Shown here piece after piece: positions 34,957-44,283 of a stretch of DNA of 64,000 nucleotides. A program made the position numbers and the translations under genes. Every line of letters begins with the position of its first letter. Within the stretch, counting starts at the first letter, position 1. Under the pieces are notes generated by a model. That model did no database searches. It was given only the letters and a program-made list of their open reading frames with translations, and was not told where the DNA came from. The stretch covers positions 1,550,001 through 1,614,000 of the forward strand of contig NZ_CP071839.1 in the NCBI RefSeq assembly GCF_017526105.1, read 5' to 3'. This DNA is from Streptomyces cyanogenus (GTDB taxonomy: Bacteria; Actinomycetota; Actinomycetes; Streptomycetales; Streptomycetaceae).

Positions 34957-35745
34957 ATGCAGACGAATCCCACACCTCCCGCCTACACCAGCCTGGTCGC
35001 GGTCGGCGACTCCTTCACCGAGGGCATGTCGGACCTGCTTCCCGACGGCTCCTACCGGGGCTGGGCCGACGTCCTCGCCGCGCGGATGGCCGCCCGTACG
35101 CCCGGCTTCCGGTACGCCAACCTCGCCGTGCGCGGGAAGCTGATCGGGCAGATCGTCGACGAGCAGGTGGAGGTGGCCGCAGCCATGAACGCCGACGTCG
35201 TCACCCTGGTCGGCGGCCTCAACGACACCCTGCGCCCCAAGTGCGACATGGGCCGGGTCCGGGGACTGCTCACCGAGGCCGTGGAGCGGCTGGCGCCCTC
35301 CTGCAGGCAGCTGGTGCTGATGCGCAGCCCCGGACGGCAGGGCCCGGTGCTGGAGCGGTTCCGGCCGCGCATGGAGGAGCTGTTCGCCTGCGTGGACGAG
35401 CTGGCCGCCAAGCACGGCGCCGTGGTGGTCGACCTGTACGGGGCGCCCGCACTGGCCGACCCGCGGCTGTGGGACGTGGACCGGCTGCACCTGACGGCGG
35501 AGGGACACCGCCGGGTCGCCGAGGCGGTGTGGCAGACGCTCGGGTACGACCCGGAGGACACCGACTGGCACATACCGATGCCGGCGACGGCCCCGCCGGG
35601 CTGGCTGACGCGGCGGACCGCCGACGTCCGGTTCGCCCGGCAGCACCTGCTCCCCTGGATAGGCCGCCGCCTGACCGGCCGCTCCTCGGGCGACGGCCGC
35701 CCGGCCAAGCGTCCGGACCTCCTGCCGTACGAGGACCTGGCGTAG
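34957..35745 (+). CDS. SGNH/GDSL-type hydrolase
   Basis: A 262-aa cytoplasmic esterase-like protein. Block I GDSFTEGM (catalytic Ser), block III GGLNDTL (Gly/Asn oxyanion), and block V DRLHLTAEGH (Asp/His) make a complete SGNH active site. No signal peptide is seen. Substrate is unknown; lipids or acyl/acetyl esters are usual. The ATG follows TACCAT about 15 nt upstream, which could be a -10 box. Separate from neighbours by 76 bp and 118 bp. Confidence 0.92.
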   Translation: MQTNPTPPAYTSLVAVGDSFTEGMSDLLPDGSYRGWADVLAARMAARTPGFRYANLAVRGKLIGQIVDEQVEVAAAMNADVVTLVGGLNDTLRPKCDMGRVRGLLTEAVERLAPSCRQLVLMRSPGRQGPVLERFRPRMEELFACVDELAAKHGAVVVDLYGAPALADPRLWDVDRLHLTAEGHRRVAEAVWQTLGYDPEDTDWHIPMPATAPPGWLTRRTADVRFARQHLLPWIGRRLTGRSSGDGRPAKRPDLLPYEDLA

Positions 35746-35849
35746 GCCGCCCGGGCCCGTTCCTCCCTGGAGCGGGGGCGGACGGCGTGACGGGGCTCTC
35801 GTAGCTTCCGCCGAACGCCCCCATGGCATTGGCCTGCACGAAGCGCCAG

Positions 35850-35855
35850 TAGAAT
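35850..35855 (+). promoter_or_regulatory. -10 box of the purB promoter
   Basis: TAGAAT lies 8 nt before the GTG start of purB, matching the TANNNT consensus. A TTGGCC at 35829-35834 is a possible -35, with 15-bp spacing. The transcript should be leaderless or nearly so. Confidence 0.5.
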
Positions 35856-35863
35856 CTGGACAC

Positions 35864-37306
35864 GTGACTTCTGCGCCCGCCAAGCCCCGCATCCCGAACG
35901 TCCTCGCCGGACGCTACGCCTCCGCCGAGCTCGCCACGCTCTGGTCCCCCGAGCAGAAGGTGAAGCTGGAGCGGCAGCTCTGGCTCGCCGTGCTGCGGGC
36001 CCAGAAGGACCTCGGCATCGAGGTGCCGGACGAGGCGATCGCCGACTACGAGCGTGTCCTCGACACCGTCGACCTGGCCTCGATCGCCGAGCGCGAGAAG
36101 GTCACCCGGCACGACGTGAAGGCGCGGATCGAGGAGTTCAACGACCTCGCCGGGCACGAGCACGTGCACAAGGGCATGACCTCCCGTGACCTCACGGAGA
36201 ACGTCGAGCAGCTGCAGATCCGGCTCTCGCTGGAGCTGGTGCGCGACCGTACGGTGGCCGTACTGGCCCGCCTCGGCAAGCTCGCGGGCGAGTACGCCGA
36301 GCTGGTCATGGCCGGCCGCTCGCACAACGTGGCCGCGCAGGCCACGACCCTCGGCAAGCGCTTCGCGACCGCCGCCGACGAGCTGCTGGTGGCCCACGGC
36401 CGCGTCGAGGAGCTGCTCGGCCGCTACCCGCTGCGCGGCATCAAGGGCCCGGTCGGCACCGCGCAGGACATGCTGGACCTGCTGGGCGGTGACGCCGCCA
36501 AGCTCGCCGAGCTGGAGAACCGGATCGCGGGGCACCTCGGCTTCTCGCAGGCCTTCACCTCCGTCGGCCAGGTCTACCCGCGCTCCCTGGACTACGAGGT
36601 CGTCACCGCGCTGGTCCAGCTGGCGGCCGCTCCGTCGTCGCTGGCGAAGACCATCCGGCTGATGGCCGGCCACGAGCTGGTGACCGAGGGCTTCAAGCCC
36701 GGCCAGGTCGGCTCCTCCGCGATGCCGCACAAGATGAACACCCGCTCCTGCGAGCGCGTCAACGGCCTCATGGTCATCCTGCGCGGCTACGCCTCGATGA
36801 CCGGCGAGCTGGCGGGCGACCAGTGGAACGAGGGCGACGTGTCCTGCTCGGTGGTGCGCCGGGTGGCCCTGCCGGACGCGTTCTTCGCGCTGGACGGCCT
36901 GCTGGAGACCTTCCTGACGGTCCTCGACGAGTTCGGCGCCTTCCCGGCCGTCGTCGCCCGCGAGCTGGACCGCTACCTCCCCTTCCTCGCCACCACCAAG
37001 GTGCTCATGGGCGCCGTGCGGGCCGGGGTCGGCCGCGAGGTCGCGCACGAGGCGATCAAGGAGAACGCCGTGGCGACCGCGCTCGCGATGCGTGAGCAGG
37101 GCGCCGAGCGCAACGACCTGCTCGACAAGCTCGCCGCCGACGAGCGGCTGCCGCTGGACCGCGAGCGGCTGGGCGCGCTGATGGCCGACAAGCTGTCCTT
37201 CACGGGTGCCGCCGCCGACCAGGTCGGCGTGGTCGTCGCCCGGATCGAGGAGATCGTCAAGCAGCACCCGGAGGCCGCCGGGTACACCCCCGGAGCGATC
37301 CTCTGA
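35864..37306 (+). CDS. purB: Adenylosuccinate lyase
   Basis: A 480-aa enzyme of the fumarase/aspartase superfamily. It removes fumarate from SAICAR and adenylosuccinate in purine synthesis. The signature GSSAMPHKMNTR holds the flexible catalytic-serine loop, and THRSAVE-type early residues appear as VHKGMTSRDLTEN. GTG at 35864 has a -10 box close by. From memory, S. coelicolor purB is SCO1254. mug overlaps at its 3' end. Confidence 0.97.
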   Translation: MTSAPAKPRIPNVLAGRYASAELATLWSPEQKVKLERQLWLAVLRAQKDLGIEVPDEAIADYERVLDTVDLASIAEREKVTRHDVKARIEEFNDLAGHEHVHKGMTSRDLTENVEQLQIRLSLELVRDRTVAVLARLGKLAGEYAELVMAGRSHNVAAQATTLGKRFATAADELLVAHGRVEELLGRYPLRGIKGPVGTAQDMLDLLGGDAAKLAELENRIAGHLGFSQAFTSVGQVYPRSLDYEVVTALVQLAAAPSSLAKTIRLMAGHELVTEGFKPGQVGSSAMPHKMNTRSCERVNGLMVILRGYASMTGELAGDQWNEGDVSCSVVRRVALPDAFFALDGLLETFLTVLDEFGAFPAVVARELDRYLPFLATTKVLMGAVRAGVGREVAHEAIKENAVATALAMREQGAERNDLLDKLAADERLPLDRERLGALMADKLSFTGAAADQVGVVVARIEEIVKQHPEAAGYTPGAIL

Positions 37307-37890
37307 GCCGCACACCGCGCTCTCCCCGCTTCACCCAGGCGGAGCTGGAGGCCGCCCGCGACCGCCTCGTCCCGGACGTGGTCGCGGACGGCCTCCGCGT
37401 GCTGTTCTGCGGCATCAACCCCGGTCTGATGACCGCCGCGACCGGTCACCACTTCGCCCGCCCCGGCAACCGGTTCTGGCCGGTGCTGCACCTGTCCGGC
37501 TTCACACCCCGGCTGCTGCGGCCGGCCGAGCAGCAGGAGCTGCTCTCCTACGGCCTCGGCATCACCAACGTGGTCGCCCGGCCCACCGCGCGGGCGGACG
37601 AACTGGGCGCCGAGGAGTACGCCGAGGGCGGCCGGCTGCTGACCGCCAAGGTGACGCGTCTGAAGCCGCGGTGGCTGGCCGTGGTCGGCGTGACCGCCTA
37701 CCGTGCCGCCTTCGCCGACCGCACCGCCCGGATCGGCCCCCAGCAGAGCACGATCGGCGACACCCGCATCTGGGTCCTGCCCAACCCCAGCGGCCTGAAC
37801 GCCCACTGGACCGCGGCCACGATGGCGCAGGAGTACGCCCGGCTGCGGGAGGCCGCGGACGGGGACGTGCCCCGACGGCCCTTCGGGTGA
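37303..37890 (+). CDS. mug: G/U mismatch-specific DNA glycosylase
   Basis: 195 aa from a CTG at 37303, or 170 aa from the GTG at 37378. It belongs to the uracil-DNA glycosylase superfamily and removes uracil and related bases opposite G. Motif 1 is FCGINPGLMTA and motif 2 is LPNPSGLNA; TGHHFARPGNRFWP is characteristic of Mug. The longer form is favoured because CTGA overlaps the purB stop, GGAG lies 7 nt upstream, and the extra residues (FTQAELEAARDRLVPDV) look coding. A CTG start is rare, so the shorter form remains possible. Confidence 0.9.
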   Translation: MSRTPRSPRFTQAELEAARDRLVPDVVADGLRVLFCGINPGLMTAATGHHFARPGNRFWPVLHLSGFTPRLLRPAEQQELLSYGLGITNVVARPTARADELGAEEYAEGGRLLTAKVTRLKPRWLAVVGVTAYRAAFADRTARIGPQQSTIGDTRIWVLPNPSGLNAHWTAATMAQEYARLREAADGDVPRRPFG

Positions 37891-37974
37891 ACGGCCCGCC
37901 CGGCAGCCTTCGGCACCGACCCGGGCGGCTGCGACCCGGGAGGGTGCGGTCAGGGCCGGTGCGACGCGTGGGCG

Positions 37975-38712
37975 TCATGCCATCTCCAGCAGCCCCTTGA
38001 CCAGTACGGAGAAGCCACCGGCGAGGGCCAGGACGAAGATGAGCCGGCGCACCCCGCGCTCCTGGACCCTCGGGGCCAGCGCCCTGCCGACGAGGGCACC
38101 CGCCACCATGGCGGCCACGGCCACCGACCAGGCCGGCCCGCTCAGCCGTGGCACCCCGTTGACGGCAACCGAGAGGACGTTCACCGCGATGCCGTAGAAC
38201 TGGGCGTTCGGCACGAACTCGTGGACCCGCCAGCCCGCGTTCAAGGCGTACAGCGAGTACGGTGGCCCGCCCACACCCGCGGCGGAGTTCATGAAGCCGC
38301 CCACGGCACCCGCGGTCACGGCGCCCTTGGTTCCGGTCAGGGCCGGTATGCGCGCGCCTGCCATCACGAGCGCCACGGCGAGCGTCACCAGGGTTCCGAT
38401 GCCGGCCAGCAGCACCGGCTCGGGAAGCCGGGCGGCCGCCCACGAGCCGACCGGCACGGTGCACGCGGCGGCGGCGACCAGGGGAACCATGGCACCGATC
38501 CGTACCCGTCGCCAGCCCGCGGCGAGTCCGCCGATGCTGATGACGCCGGCCGCGCAGTTCGCGAGCACCACGCCCTGCGCCGGTCCGAGCGTCAGCACGA
38601 GCACGGGGACCGCGATGAGCGCGAAGCCCATGCCGGTGAGCCACTGCACGGAAGCAGCCACCGCGACGACGCCGCCCAGCAGTAGTTCGGCCGCTCCTGC
38701 CCCTGCCACCAC
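37975..38712 (-). CDS. TauE/SafE-family membrane permease
   Basis: A 245-aa protein with about eight hydrophobic helices. The duplicated TauE/SafE motif is seen: TGMGFALIAVPVLVLTLGP, then GFMNSAAGVGGPPYSLYA. It probably exports sulfite, sulfoacetate or another organic anion. GTG at 38712 follows AGGAG. It stands alone between mug (convergent) and the small hypothetical gene. Confidence 0.92.
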   Translation of the reverse strand: MVAGAGAAELLLGGVVAVAASVQWLTGMGFALIAVPVLVLTLGPAQGVVLANCAAGVISIGGLAAGWRRVRIGAMVPLVAAAACTVPVGSWAAARLPEPVLLAGIGTLVTLAVALVMAGARIPALTGTKGAVTAGAVGGFMNSAAGVGGPPYSLYALNAGWRVHEFVPNAQFYGIAVNVLSVAVNGVPRLSGPAWSVAVAAMVAGALVGRALAPRVQERGVRRLIFVLALAGGFSVLVKGLLEMA

Positions 38713-38801
38713 ACCGGACTCCTGCCGTCACCCCGATGATCGTGGCCATCCTGGGCGGAGGGGGTCCCCGAGGGCAATGGCCCGGCAGGCGGGAGCGGCT
38801 G

Positions 38802-39245
38802 TCAGGGCGGGGCCGTGCTGGTCACTATGCCGAGCAGCTGGAACGGCAGTTCCTTGTCCCACTGGGAGATGCCGAGGGCCAGCCAGCGGTCGGTCCGCGG
38901 GAGTTGCCACAGCTGGACGTCGGGGACGTGGCAGCTCAGACCGGCCCAGGGCTCGGGGATGTCCTCGCCCGCCAGGGTCCGGTCGAGGACGCTGTACAGG
39001 CTGACGTGGTGCGGCGGGCCCCAGCGGTCGCCGAGCCGCTGGGCGAGGCCGTCCCGGTCGGCCTCGTACTGGTCCGCGGTCTCCTCCCGTGCGCTGCCGT
39101 CGTCCTCCCAGAAGTCCTCGCTCGTCTGTAACGTGGCTATGTGGTAGCCGGGCCCGCTCTCGCCGTGCTCCGTCCTGCCGCGCGCGGTGGGGAACTCCCG
39201 GGCGCACAGCAGGTCGATGAGGGTCAGGCACTGCACGATGTCCAT
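38802..39245 (-). CDS. Hypothetical protein, conserved-looking
   Basis: A 147-aa soluble protein I do not recognise. Trp-rich and acidic segments (SEDFWEDDGSAREETADQYEADRDG, then VPDVQLWQLPRTDRWLALG) suggest a compact folded domain. There is no signal or membrane helix. ATG at 39245 gives MDIVQCLTLIDLL; an upstream start at 39275 would add ten residues. Neighbouring genes give no functional clue. Confidence 0.7.
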   Translation of the reverse strand: MDIVQCLTLIDLLCAREFPTARGRTEHGESGPGYHIATLQTSEDFWEDDGSAREETADQYEADRDGLAQRLGDRWGPPHHVSLYSVLDRTLAGEDIPEPWAGLSCHVPDVQLWQLPRTDRWLALGISQWDKELPFQLLGIVTSTAPP

Positions 39246-39306
39246 GCCGTCCAGTAAAGCGGGCACCACTGACAACTGGCGGTCTGTCAGGGTGCCCCGA
39301 CCGGCG

Positions 39307-40017
39307 TCAGGCGTCCCTGCGGCGCAGGCTCCACGCGCCCGCCAGCAGGGCCGCCGCCGTCCACAGCGCGGTCACCGCGAGGCCGGTCCACGGGCCGAGG
39401 GTGCCGTCCCAGGTGCTGTGCAGCGCGACCTGGCCGGCCCGGTCGGGGAGGAAGTCGGCGACCGAGCCCGACAGGTCGCCCACGACGAAGGAGACGATCA
39501 GGAGGAACGGGATCAGCACGGAGAGGGTTGCCACGCCGCTGCGCAGGACCGTGGCGAGGCCCGCGGCGAACAGCGCCAGCAGCGTCAGGTGCAGGCCGCA
39601 GCCGACCGCGCCGCGCACCCCCTCGGTCCGGCCGGGCGCGGACGTGCCGAGGGCCGCCCGGCCCACCAGGAGCGTGACGAACCCCGTGAGCAGCCCGACG
39701 GCCAGCGCCGGCAGGGCGATCGCCGTCGCCTTGGCGGCGAACCAGCGCCCCCGGTCGGGCACCGCCGCCAGCGTCAGCCGCAGCGCACCGCCCCGGAACT
39801 CCGACGAGACGGCCGTCGTGCCGAAGGCGATCGCGGCGACCTGGCCGAAGCCGATGCCGAAGAACATAGAGAACAGCGGGTCGGAGTCGTCGGCGTCGGC
39901 CGAGGCGAGCGCCGCCAACGGGGCGGTGGCGACGAGGATCGCGGCGAGGGCGCCCAGCAGGGAACGCAGGGTACGGATCTTGATCCACTCGGCGTGGAGC
40001 ACGGGTGCGAAGGGCAT
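39307..40017 (-). CDS. ABC transporter permease (ABC-2 type)
   Basis: A 236-aa membrane protein with about six helices. FAPVLHAEWIKIRTLRS is the typical N-terminus of ABC-2 permeases in Streptomyces. It partners the ATPase encoded 2 bp upstream. The function could be export of a drug or signal; the adjacent two-component system may control it. ATG at 40017. Confidence 0.9.
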   Translation of the reverse strand: MPFAPVLHAEWIKIRTLRSLLGALAAILVATAPLAALASADADDSDPLFSMFFGIGFGQVAAIAFGTTAVSSEFRGGALRLTLAAVPDRGRWFAAKATAIALPALAVGLLTGFVTLLVGRAALGTSAPGRTEGVRGAVGCGLHLTLLALFAAGLATVLRSGVATLSVLIPFLLIVSFVVGDLSGSVADFLPDRAGQVALHSTWDGTLGPWTGLAVTALWTAAALLAGAWSLRRRDA

Positions 40018-40019
40018 GG

Positions 40020-40940
40020 TCAGGCCTCCTGGCGTGATGCGGTGAACTCGGCCTCGGCCGCGGTCAGGTCGAGGTAGGCCTCCTCCAAGGTGGCCTCCCG
40101 GGCCGCGAGTTCCAGGACCGGGACGCCCGCCTCGGACATCAGCCGGCCCAGGTCGTCCACGCGCGCGTGCCGTACGGTCCACGTCCCGTCCTCGTCCCGG
40201 GAGGCGTCGTGACCGTGCCGGGCGAGGAGGTCCTCCAGGGCGGCGGGTTCGGTGGTGCGGATGCGGACGTGCGGCCGTACACGCGCGTGGATGAAATCCC
40301 GGACCGGTGTGTCGGCGAGCAGCCGGCCCCGGCCGAGGATCAGCAGGTGGTCGGCGAAGGCGGCGGTCTCCCCCATCAGATGGCTGGAGACCAGGACGGT
40401 GCGGCCCTCCGCGGCGAGCCGGCGCAGCAGGGCGCGGATCCACACGATGCCTTCGGGGTCGAGGCCGTTGGCGGGTTCGTCGAGCAGGACGACCTCGGGG
40501 TCGCCGAGCAGGGCGGCGGCGAGGCCGAGACGCTGGCGCATGCCGAGGGAGTACGTCCGTACCCGGCGCCGGGCCACGGCGGCGAGGCCGGTCTCCGCCA
40601 GGACGGCGTCGACCCGGCGGGCCGGGATGCGGTTGCTCGCGGCGAGGGCGAGCAGGTGGTCCCGGGCGGTGCGGGAGCCGTGCGCGGCGCGGGCGTCGAG
40701 CAGGGCGCCCACCCGGCGCAGGGGGTCGCGGAGCCCGGTGTAGGCGTGGCCGCCGACGGTGGCGGTGCCGGCGGTGGGCCGGTCGAGGCCGAGGACGAGG
40801 CGGAAGGTGGTGGACTTGCCGGCGCCGTTGGGGCCGAGGAAGCCGGTGACCCGGCCGGGGTGCACGCGGAAGGTGAGCCGGTCCACGGCCCGCCGGCCGC
40901 CGTACTCCTTGGTGAGGTCTCGTACGTCGATGCTGGTCAT
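40020..40940 (-). CDS. ABC transporter ATP-binding protein (ABC-2 type)
   Basis: A 306-aa ATPase. Walker A GPNGAGKST near residues 38-46, signature YSLGMRQRL, Walker B VVLLDEPANGLDPEG, and switch-region SSHLM. The C-terminal 80 residues form the extension found in drug- and lantibiotic-type exporters. ATG at 40940 begins MTSIDVRDL; the frame is open further upstream without coding features. Divergent from the histidine kinase gene with 107 bp between. Confidence 0.95.
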   Translation of the reverse strand: MTSIDVRDLTKEYGGRRAVDRLTFRVHPGRVTGFLGPNGAGKSTTFRLVLGLDRPTAGTATVGGHAYTGLRDPLRRVGALLDARAAHGSRTARDHLLALAASNRIPARRVDAVLAETGLAAVARRRVRTYSLGMRQRLGLAAALLGDPEVVLLDEPANGLDPEGIVWIRALLRRLAAEGRTVLVSSHLMGETAAFADHLLILGRGRLLADTPVRDFIHARVRPHVRIRTTEPAALEDLLARHGHDASRDEDGTWTVRHARVDDLGRLMSEAGVPVLELAAREATLEEAYLDLTAAEAEFTASRQEA

Positions 40941-41047
40941 GGCAACGGCCTGGCCGTACGGCGGAGTTGGCTGATCCCCCGCCGGTGGGGACCGCCTCCC
41001 CCGTGCGGGGGAGGTCCGTTGCCGGTGCCGCCTGCGACGATGAGCGC

Positions 41048-42202
41048 ATGGCCCGCTTCCTGCGCCCGCTGCTGAGCGGGGCGACGTACACACGTCTGCT
41101 GCATCTGTGGGTGCCCATGCTGCTGGTCAGCGTCTGGCTCTTCGTCGACCCCTCGACCCCGTGGGTGCCCGCGCTGCTGCTCGTCCCGCTCGGACTGGTG
41201 CCCGCGACACGGCGGGGCGAGGGGGTGCAGGCGCGGCTGCTGCTCACGCCCGGCGAGCCGGAGCCGGGCATCTCCGAGGCGTCGGCTGCGACCTGGCGGG
41301 ACCGGCTGCGTACGGTGCTGTGGCTGGAGTTGCGCATGGTGCTCGGCGCGGCGGCCGTGTTCGCCTCGGTGTGGCTGCCCGTCACCAGCGTCGAGCTGGC
41401 GCGGTGCGCGTGGGACGCGGCGCCGGCCGGGGTCCCGCTGCTGGACCGGCTGCCGCCGCACCCCGCCTGGGCGCTGCTGGCGCCGCTGCCGCTGCTCGCC
41501 CTGTACGGGGCGGTGGTCGGGCTCGGAGAGCTGCTCACCGCCGCCGCGCGCCGCCTCCTCGGGCCGTCGGCGGCCGAGCGGCTGGCCGCGCTGGAGGAGC
41601 GCACCGAGCAGTTGCTGGAACGCACCCGGATCGCGCGGGAGTTGCACGACTCCATCGGGCACGCGCTGACGGTGGCGGTGGTGCAGGCCGGTGCCGCGCG
41701 CGCGGCCGGCGATCCGGAGTTCACCGACCGGGCGCTGGCCGCCGTCGAGGAGACCGGCCGGGCCGCGCTGGAGGACCTGGAGCGGGTGCTGGGCGTGCTG
41801 CGGGAGACCGAACGGCCGGTGAGCGCCCGGCCCACACTGGCCGACGCCGGCCGGCTGCTGGAGTCGGCGCGGGCCTCCGGCGCCAAGATCGACGCCGAGG
41901 TGACGGGCGCGGTCGAGGCCGTACCGGGCCCGGTGTCCCGTGAGGGCTACCGGATCCTGCAGGAGGCGCTCACCAATGTGCTGCGGCACGCGGGGGCCGT
42001 CCCGGTCCGGGTCCGGGTCGCGGTCACCGGCGGGACGCTCACCCTGGAGGTCCGCAATCCGCTGCCGGGGGCGATACCCGGCCCCGGGCGGGGCAACGGC
42101 CTGCGCGGCATACGGGAGCGGGCCGCGCTGCTCGGCGGCACCGCGAGGACCGGCCCGGACGAGGGCGACTGGCAGGTGCGCGCGGAGCTGCCCGCCGGCT
42201 GA
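41048..42202 (+). CDS. Sensor histidine kinase (HisKA_3 / NarL-type)
   Basis: A 384-aa protein. The N-terminal half has about four membrane helices. The phospho-acceptor H box is ARELHDSIGHALT near residue 200, followed by a HATPase_c domain with N box EALTNVLRHA and G box GNGLRGIRERA. It pairs with the response regulator 14 bp later. Divergent from the ABC operon, it is likely to control it, as such pairs often sense cell-envelope drugs. Confidence 0.94.
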   Translation: MARFLRPLLSGATYTRLLHLWVPMLLVSVWLFVDPSTPWVPALLLVPLGLVPATRRGEGVQARLLLTPGEPEPGISEASAATWRDRLRTVLWLELRMVLGAAAVFASVWLPVTSVELARCAWDAAPAGVPLLDRLPPHPAWALLAPLPLLALYGAVVGLGELLTAAARRLLGPSAAERLAALEERTEQLLERTRIARELHDSIGHALTVAVVQAGAARAAGDPEFTDRALAAVEETGRAALEDLERVLGVLRETERPVSARPTLADAGRLLESARASGAKIDAEVTGAVEAVPGPVSREGYRILQEALTNVLRHAGAVPVRVRVAVTGGTLTLEVRNPLPGAIPGPGRGNGLRGIRERAALLGGTARTGPDEGDWQVRAELPAG

Positions 42203-42216
42203 TCTACGCTGGCGGG

Positions 42217-42873
42217 ATGCCGGTCACCGTACTCCTCGTCGACGACGAACCCCTGGTGCGCGCCGGTCTGCGAGCCGTGCTGGAGGCGCAGCCCGGCATC
42301 GAGGTGGTGGGCGAGGCCGCCGACGGTGCGGCGGTCATCCCGCTGGTGCGGCAACTGCGGCCCGACGTGGTCGCCATGGACGTGCGGATGCCGCTGATGG
42401 ACGGCATCGAGGCCACGCGCGCGGTGCTGCGCACGGTGCCGGAGCCGCCGAAGATCCTCGTGGTGACGACCTTCGAGGACGACGAGCACGTGTACGAGGC
42501 GCTGCGCGCGGGCGCCGACGGTTTCCTGCTGAAGCGGGCCCGCCCGGCCGAGATCGTGCACGCGGTGCGGCTGGTCGCGGAGGGCGAGTCACTGCTGTTC
42601 CCGGCCTCGGTACGACGGCTCGCCGCCCGGTACGGCGACGGCGACCGCCCGGCGCGGGCGGTGCTGGAGCGGGCCCGGCTGACCGAGCGGGAGGCGGAGG
42701 TGCTGCGGCTGATGAGCCGGGGGCTGTCGAACGCCGAGATCGCCGCCCGGCTGGTGGTGGGCGCGGAGACGGTGAAGTCGCATGTGAGCGCCGTCCTGGC
42801 CAAGCTCGGCGCGCGCGACCGCACCCAGGCGGTGATCGCGGCCTACGAGTCGGGCTTCGTGGAGCCGGGCTGA
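42217..42873 (+). CDS. NarL/FixJ-type response regulator
   Basis: A 218-aa protein. Receiver domain with acidic DDE near residue 9, phospho-acceptor Asp in VVAMDVRMPLMDG, and Lys in FLLKRARP. The C-terminal LuxR helix-turn-helix is LSNAEIAARLVVGAETVKSHVSAVL. Partner of the preceding kinase. A TACGCT box 6 nt before the ATG (42205-42210) may allow separate leaderless transcription. Confidence 0.95.
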   Translation: MPVTVLLVDDEPLVRAGLRAVLEAQPGIEVVGEAADGAAVIPLVRQLRPDVVAMDVRMPLMDGIEATRAVLRTVPEPPKILVVTTFEDDEHVYEALRAGADGFLLKRARPAEIVHAVRLVAEGESLLFPASVRRLAARYGDGDRPARAVLERARLTEREAEVLRLMSRGLSNAEIAARLVVGAETVKSHVSAVLAKLGARDRTQAVIAAYESGFVEPG

Positions 42874-42971
42874 GCGAGGGCTCCGGCCGCGGGCGGGGCC
42901 CGGCGTTCGCCGGGGTGCGACGGGCCGAGTACCATCCGGCCAACACGCCCGCGAGCTGGGAGGGACGGACG

Positions 42972-44126
42972 GTGGGGCAGCTGACCGGCGGCGATCCCTC
43001 GCTGCTGCGAAGGATCAATTCCGCGGTGGTGCTGCACGCGCTGCGTGCCACGGGCTGCGCGACACTCACCGAGATCACCCGCGTCACCGGGCTGTCCCGG
43101 CCGACCGTGGAGGGCGTGGTGGAGGGGCTCATCGAGGGCGGCCTCGTGGTGGAGGCGGCGGCCGACGACGGCGGCGCCCGACGCCAGGGGCGGCCCGCCC
43201 GGCGGTTCCGGTTCCGGGCCGAGGCGGGGCATCTGCTGGGCCTGGAGGTCGGGCCGCACCGGGTCGCCGCGCTCCTGTCCGACCTGGACGGACGGGTGCT
43301 GGGCGCCCAGGCCAAGGAGGTCGACGAGACGGCCCCGGCGGACGAGCGGCTGGACCGGCTGCGCGGCGCGGTCGCCGAACTGCTGCGCCGGGCCGGGGTG
43401 GCGCGCGGCTCGCTGCGGGCGGTGGGCGTGGGCACACCGGGCATCGTGGAGGCGGACGGCACGGTGCGGCTGAGCACGGCCCTGCCGCAGTGGACGGGGC
43501 TGCGGCTCGCGGAGCGGCTGAGCCGTTCCTTCCGCTGCCCGGTCCTGGTGGAGAACGACGCCAACGCGGCGGCCGTCGCCGAGCACTGGAAGGGCGCGGC
43601 GACCGAGACGGACGACGTGGTGTTCGTCCTGGCCGGGCTGAGCCCCGGGGCCGGCTCGCTGATCGGCGGGCGGCTGCACCGGGGCTACGGCGGGGCGGCC
43701 GGGGAGATCGGCGCGCTGCATCTGCTGGGCCGGGAGGCGACGCCGGAGGCGCTGCTGTCCACCACCGACGAGCCGCTGCACCCGCTGGACGAGCAGGCGG
43801 TGGCCGAGGTGTTCGCGCTGGCCCGGAAGGGCGACCAGCAGGCCCGGGCGGCCGTGGAACGGTTCATCCAGCGGCTGGTGCACGATGTCGCCGCGCTGGT
43901 GCTGGCGCTCGATCCGGAGCTGGTCGTGATCGGGGGCTGGGCGGCGGGTCTGGACGGCGTCCTGGAACCGCTGCGGCGGGAACTCGCCCGCTACTGCCTG
44001 CGGCCGCCTCGGGTGGCGTTGTCCTTACTGGGTGAGGCGGCCGTCGCCACGGGGGCGCTGCGCTTGGCTCTGGACCATGTGGAGGAGCAGTTGTTCGCCG
44101 TGGAGGGAACGGTTACCCGGCGCTGA
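42972..44126 (+). CDS. ROK-family regulator lacking the zinc motif
   Basis: A 384-aa protein. Residues 15-75 hold a winged helix-turn-helix (TLTEITRVTGLSRPTVEGVVEGL). The rest is the ROK sugar-kinase-like fold (VGVGTPGIVEADG, ENDANAAAVAEHWKG, GYGGAAGEIGALHL). The usual CxCGxxGCxE zinc signature after the GEIGH motif is absent, and GEIGH itself reads GEIGA, so sugar sensing or kinase activity may be lost. GTG at 42972 follows GGGAGGG. Confidence 0.88.
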   Translation: MGQLTGGDPSLLRRINSAVVLHALRATGCATLTEITRVTGLSRPTVEGVVEGLIEGGLVVEAAADDGGARRQGRPARRFRFRAEAGHLLGLEVGPHRVAALLSDLDGRVLGAQAKEVDETAPADERLDRLRGAVAELLRRAGVARGSLRAVGVGTPGIVEADGTVRLSTALPQWTGLRLAERLSRSFRCPVLVENDANAAAVAEHWKGAATETDDVVFVLAGLSPGAGSLIGGRLHRGYGGAAGEIGALHLLGREATPEALLSTTDEPLHPLDEQAVAEVFALARKGDQQARAAVERFIQRLVHDVAALVLALDPELVVIGGWAAGLDGVLEPLRRELARYCLRPPRVALSLLGEAAVATGALRLALDHVEEQLFAVEGTVTRR

Positions 44127-44170
44127 GCTGTGCGACGAGGCGCGGGTCGTCGTAGCGCCGCGGCGGCGTC

Positions 44171-44235
44171 GTGGCCGGTCGCGCCCGCGCGGCGGAGCCG
44201 CACGTTCGATGCGCCCCCGCGCCCCTGGGGGGTTG
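44171..44235. repeat. Streptomyces-type intergenic repeat element
   Basis: The string GGTCGCGCCCGCGCGGCGGA, then GCCGCACGTTCGATGCGC and CCCGCGCCCCTGGGGGG, resembles a short repeat commonly seen between Streptomyces genes, recognised from memory. It lies between the convergent ROK and GntR genes, a typical position. The element folds well and may end transcripts. Confidence 0.5.
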
Positions 44236-44283
44236 GCCGCGTCCGGAGTCGTGCGGAGCCCGGTGTGCGGGCTGCCTCAGGGC

